From positions 14,317,892 through 14,381,891 of the forward strand of contig CM030714.1 in NCBI GenBank assembly GCA_017979445.1: a stretch of 64,000 nucleotides of DNA, read 5' to 3'. This document shows positions 60,643 through 64,000 of this stretch, piece after piece. The notes under the pieces were generated by a model. The model was not told where the DNA came from. It saw nothing but the letters and a program-made list of their open reading frames with translations, and made no database searches. The translations under genes and the position numbers were made by a program. The DNA comes from Akebia trifoliata (lineage: Eukaryota; Streptophyta; Magnoliopsida; Ranunculales; Lardizabalaceae). How positions within the stretch are numbered: the first letter of the stretch is position 1; every line of letters starts with the position of its first letter.

Positions 60643-60835
60643 CTAAGTTGAAAACTCGAAAAGGGTGACTTAGGCAAAAATTAAGGCAAGCTCGCAAAGT
60701 TGAAAATCTGAAAGGACAACTTTGGCAACAATCAGAGCCAAGAAAAAAAGCTCGCTAGATCGAAAACCTGAAAAGGCGATCTAGGCAAAAGTTAGAGCAA
60801 GCTCGCTAGATTGAAAACCTGAAAAGGCGATCTAG
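60643..60835 (+). repeat. 3' hairpin repeats of element C
   Basis: Four units share a GAAAAYYYGAAARG-like loop between pairing arms. CTAAGTTG/TGACTTAG (60643-60673) has two G.U pairs. CAAAGTTG/CAACTTTG (60695-60724) and CTAGATCG/CGATCTAG (60755-60784) are perfect. CTAGATTG/CGATCTAG (60806-60835) has one G.U pair. The arms differ between units, yet each still pairs. Confidence 0.85.
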
Positions 60836-61614
60836 GCAAAAGTTAGAGCAATAAAGAAAAAACAGAAGAAAATCCCAAGCTGAGAAGGGTCCGAGCTAAA
60901 ACATCAGAAGTCCGAATAATCAAGTTCAATACTTAGCTTAAACCCGGCATAGACTCAGAAACCACAAGTATCTTGTCTACGATCGATCTGAAAATGTTTA
61001 CTACCCCAAGTGAACCAAGGGAGATAAAGGTGAATTCTATGATGAGTCTCAAAAGGAAATAATTTTGTACTCTTGAGCCTGACTCAAAACCTTCAATAAA
61101 ATTAATCAAAATTAAATATTGCGCTTGGGGTAATCAATTATTTCAAACCTTCATACAAGGGGCATTTTATTTCTTTTTTTAATGTAACTTTTCCCCCTTA
61201 TACTAGGGGCATTTTTTTTATGATGTGTTCAATTATTTTCAAGGCCATGGCCATTGTCAAACTAGAGGCATTTTGCTTTTGAGCAGTGTTAATCCTAAGA
61301 TATAATGACAACCCCAAATTTAAGGTAACCCTCTTGATAACAGTTTTTCAAAAAACTCTTGAAGTTCGAAAGAAATAAAAATTCAGGTTTTAAAACTTTT
61401 TGATAAATCCTTGAGGTTCAAACAAAAGCATTTCGGATCTCACATAGGAGATATAACATTCTTCCAGATTCAATCATTCTTGGAATCAATCATTTCTCTT
61501 CCAGATTCATTATCTTCGTTTTCCGGTTCGTTCCAATCAGTTTTCTCCAAATTCGTTCATTCATTCATCTGTCAGTTATGCTCAGATACCGCCGAGGGTT
61601 TTCTCGGAATTTTT
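60836..61614 (+). other. Element C, non-coding stretch before the minisatellite
   Basis: AT-rich, with ACTAGAGGCATTTT / ATACTAGGGGCATTTT-like repeats at about 61155-61275. No gene recognised. Confidence 0.5.
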
Positions 61615-62769
61615 GCTCAGTCTCCGCCAAGGGTTATCTTGGATTTTGCTCAGTTGCCGCCAAGGGTTATCTTGGATTTTGCTCAGTTGCCGCCAAGGGT
61701 TATCTTGGATTTTGCTCAGTTTCCACCAAGGGTTATCTTGGATTTTGCTCAGTTGCCGCCAAGGGTTATCTTGGATTTTGCTCAGTTGCCGCCAAGGGTT
61801 ATCTTGGATTTTGCTCAGTTTCCGCCAAGGGTTATCTTGGATTTTGCTCAGTTGCCGCCAAGGGTTATCTTGGATTTTGCTCAGTCTCCGCCAAGGGTTA
61901 TCTTGGATTTTGCTCAGTTGCCGCCAAGGGTTATCTTGGATTTTGCTCAGTCTCCGCCAAGGGTTATCTTGGATTTTGCTCAGTCTCCGCCAAGGGTTAT
62001 CTTGGATTTTGCTCAGTTGCCGCCAAGGGTTATCTTGGATTTTGCTCAGTTGCCGCCAAGGGTTATCTTGGATTTTGCTCAGTTTCCACCAAGGGTTATC
62101 TTGGATTTTGCTCAGTTGCCGCCAAGGGTTATCTTGGATTTTGCTCAGTTGCCGCCAAGGGTTATCTTGGATTTTGCTCAGTCTCCGCCAAGGGTTATCT
62201 TGGATTTTGCTCAGTTGCCGCCAAGGGTTATCTTGGATTTTGCTCAGTCGCCGCCAAGGGTTATCTTGGATTTTGCTCAGTCTCCGCCAAGGGTTATCTT
62301 GGATTTTGCTCAGTCTCCGCCAAGGGTTATCTTGGATTTTGCTCAGTTGCCGCCAAGGGTTATCTTGGATTTTGCTCAGTCTCCGCCAAGGGTTATCTTG
62401 GATTTTGCTCAGTCTCCGCCAAGGGTTATCTTGGATTTTGCTCAGTTTCTACCAAGAGTTATCTTGGATTTTGCTCAGTCTCCGCCAGGGGTTATCTTGG
62501 ATTTTGCTCAGTCTCCGCCAAGGGTTATCTTGGATTTTGCTCAGTTGCCGCCAAGGGTTATCTTGGATTTTGCTCAGTCTCCGCCAAGAGTTATCTTGGA
62601 TTTTGCTCAGTCTCCGCCAAGGGTTATCTTGGATTTTGCTCAGTCTCCGCCAGGGGTTATCTTGGATTTTGCTCAGTCTCCGCCAAGGGTTATCTTGGAT
62701 TTTGCTCAGTCTCCGCCAAGGGTTATCTTGGATTTTGCTCAGTCTCCGCCAGGGGTTATCTCAGAACTA
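61615..62769 (+). repeat. 33-bp minisatellite of element C
   Basis: Thirty-four full units and a partial one at exact 33-bp spacing. Each unit contains CCGCCAAGGGTTATCTTGG, in which CCAAG pairs with CTTGG. Units vary mainly at TTG/TCT/TTT before CCGCC. All three forward frames stay open because 33 is divisible by three and the unit has no stop; the resulting frames of 559-597 codons are not evidence for proteins. Confidence 0.95.
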
Positions 62770-63085
62770 TGCTCAGATACCGCCAAGGGTTATCTTGGAA
62801 CTATGCTCAGATACCGCCGAGGGTTTTTCTCGGAATTATGCTCAGATACCGCCGAGGGTTTTCTCGGAATTATGCTCAGATACCGCCGAGGGTTTTTCTC
62901 GGAACTATGCTCAGATACCGCCGAGGGTTTTCTCGGAATTATGCTCAGATACCGCCGAGGGTTTTCTCGGAACTATGCTCAGATACCGCCGAGGGTTTTC
63001 TCGGAATTATGCTCAGATACCGCCGAGGGTTTTCTCGGAACTATGCTCAGATACCGCCGAGGGTTTTCTCGGAACTATGCTCAGG
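62770..63085 (+). repeat. 34-35-bp minisatellite with GAGGGTTTTCTC units
   Basis: About nine units with GCTCAGATACCGCCGAGG followed by GTTTTCTCGG; some have one extra T. CCGAG pairs with CTCGG, the counterpart of CCAAG/CTTGG in the previous array. One isolated unit also precedes the first array at 61579. Confidence 0.9.
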
Positions 63086-63451
63086 AACTATGTTCAGATT
63101 ATATTCAAATTATGCTCAGTTTATATTCAAATTATGCTCAGTTTATACTCAGATTATGCTAAATTTATGCTCAGGTTTTACTCAGTTTCACACAGTGCAC
63201 ACACTTGCACATTTGCACTTTTTAGTCAGGGAGAATTCTCTAAAATTCAAGGATCTGACACCGTCAGTGAGAGTTTGCGCTCAAGGACCTGACAACCTTT
63301 TAATTCGGGGAGAGCTTTACCCTCAAGGATCCGAACACCTTGACGAATTGCTAAATCAGGCTGCAAAATGAACTGTCACTAGCTTTGGCATTCGGATATC
63401 GCACTATCTACCAAAATAGATTTGCTATCTAGTTTGCTTCAACCTTCTGCC
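63086..63451 (+). other. Element C, decayed repeats and non-coding DNA
   Basis: Begins with degenerate TATGCTCAGTTTATA-type repeats (63090-63190), then unique sequence. No gene. Confidence 0.55.
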
Positions 63452-63460
63452 AAAGAGGGG
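63452..63460 (+). other. Polypurine tract of element C
   Basis: AAAGAGGGG, four bases before the 3' LTR and matching element A's tract. Confidence 0.85.
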
Positions 63461-63464
63461 CATC

Positions 63465-64000
63465 TGTAGACACCCCATTTTTGCATCCGCCTGATTAATC
63501 AACTCGTCAACCCGATCGCAAGGATTCCCAATGATGGATGTGTATTCCGTTGCTTTATTTTGTTACCAGATTTGTTTCAGAAATCTAGATGAGGTATCTC
63601 AAATTGACAAAACCTTAGAAACCACGCTATGCTAGGAAAGTACGACCCCAGAAACATAGAAATCATCATCTTGTAGACCAAAAAGAAGCTTCACGATAAA
63701 AATCACTAAAAATTACCAAATTACCAAAATACCCCTAACCTCAAAACAACCTTAGAGCCTACGTTACGCTTAGGAAAACCCATTCGAACACATAAAATGA
63801 CAAATCGGAACCAAATAAATCATTTCACCAATTTTAACAGAATTTGACAAAATTACGAAAATGCCCCTCATAAAGTTCACAACCATTTCACACAAAAAAT
63901 TTCATAAATAACAAAACTAATATTTCCATTGAATTCCTTACAAAAAACTGATTCTAAAACATCCTAGAACATTAAAAACCGACTTAAAACGTGAAAAGTC
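63465..64000 (+). repeat. 3' LTR of element C, cut by the window edge
   Basis: The first 536 bases of the LTR, differing from the 5' LTR by four transitions and one single-base indel. The remaining roughly 1.2 kb should lie beyond 64000. Confidence 0.95.

Larger units (their letters stand above)
53665..64000 (+). mobile_element. Element C: young, coding-poor Tat/Ogre-lineage element
   Basis: 5' LTR (53665-55397), PBS, a long leader related to B, an integrase remnant, a 3' module with hairpin repeats, a large minisatellite, a purine tract and the 3' LTR from 63465, cut by the window end. Gag, protease, reverse transcriptase and RNase H were not found in the 8.07-kb internal region. It would have needed proteins from another element. 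Confidence 0.88.

Noticed and set aside
61615..62769. CRISPR-like array with regular spacing
   Set aside because: Units are directly contiguous without unique spacers, and the genome is a plant's.
61411..63371. Three overlapping forward frames of 559-597 codons
   Set aside because: They arise from a 33-bp repeat with no stop in any frame; there is no known domain and no single frame is favoured.

Overview
The window is nuclear DNA of a flowering plant, probably a eudicot (this guess is weak). It is AT-rich and mostly transposable elements. The only conventional host gene I can support is an intact, intronless PHT1-type phosphate transporter on the minus strand (10482-12101), with a PHR1-type (P1BS) box upstream. 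No tRNA, rRNA or CRISPR was found.

Layout. 1-4150: 3' half of a decayed Ty1/copia element and its LTR. 4202-4584: a foldback MITE. 4600-6006: LTR, primer-binding site and gag of a second broken copia. 6062-10201: ten head-to-tail foldback MITEs (about 353-382 bp) separated by (TA)n tracts, resembling the microsatellite-targeting Micron type. 10482-12101: PHT1. 12102-15638: AT-rich intergenic DNA with two more MITEs. 15639 onward: nested Ty3/gypsy elements of the Tat/Ogre lineage.

Nesting. Element B (+) starts at 15639 (LTR, PBS, leader with a sense plant-mobile-domain ORF) and probably resumes as gag-protease at 48705-51850. Element A (-) lies inside it: 3' LTR 21452-23557, pol and gag reading leftward from 39014 to 31458, PBS 41596-41614, 5' LTR from 41618 to a break near 48703. 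A carries two intron-containing antisense genes (25154-27737 and 28357-29951) between pol and its 3' LTR. A PIF/Harbinger transposon (42137-48237) with two apparently intact spliced genes and a TTA target duplication sits in A's 5' LTR. An inverted LTR (51851-53618) then faces the 5' LTR of element C (53665 to beyond the window). C is a young, coding-poor relative with only an integrase remnant; its two LTRs differ at five positions over 536 bp.

The least expected structure is the non-coding part of the Tat elements. Tandem repeats in A and C fold into short hairpins whose stems change in a paired way between copies, and in A's 3' module the mismatches become G.U pairs only on the element's own sense strand. 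A 38-39 bp palindromic repeat precedes each of A's two antisense genes and recurs in A's leader. Most in-frame stops in A's antisense genes look like C-to-T decay, as expected for methylated, silenced DNA.
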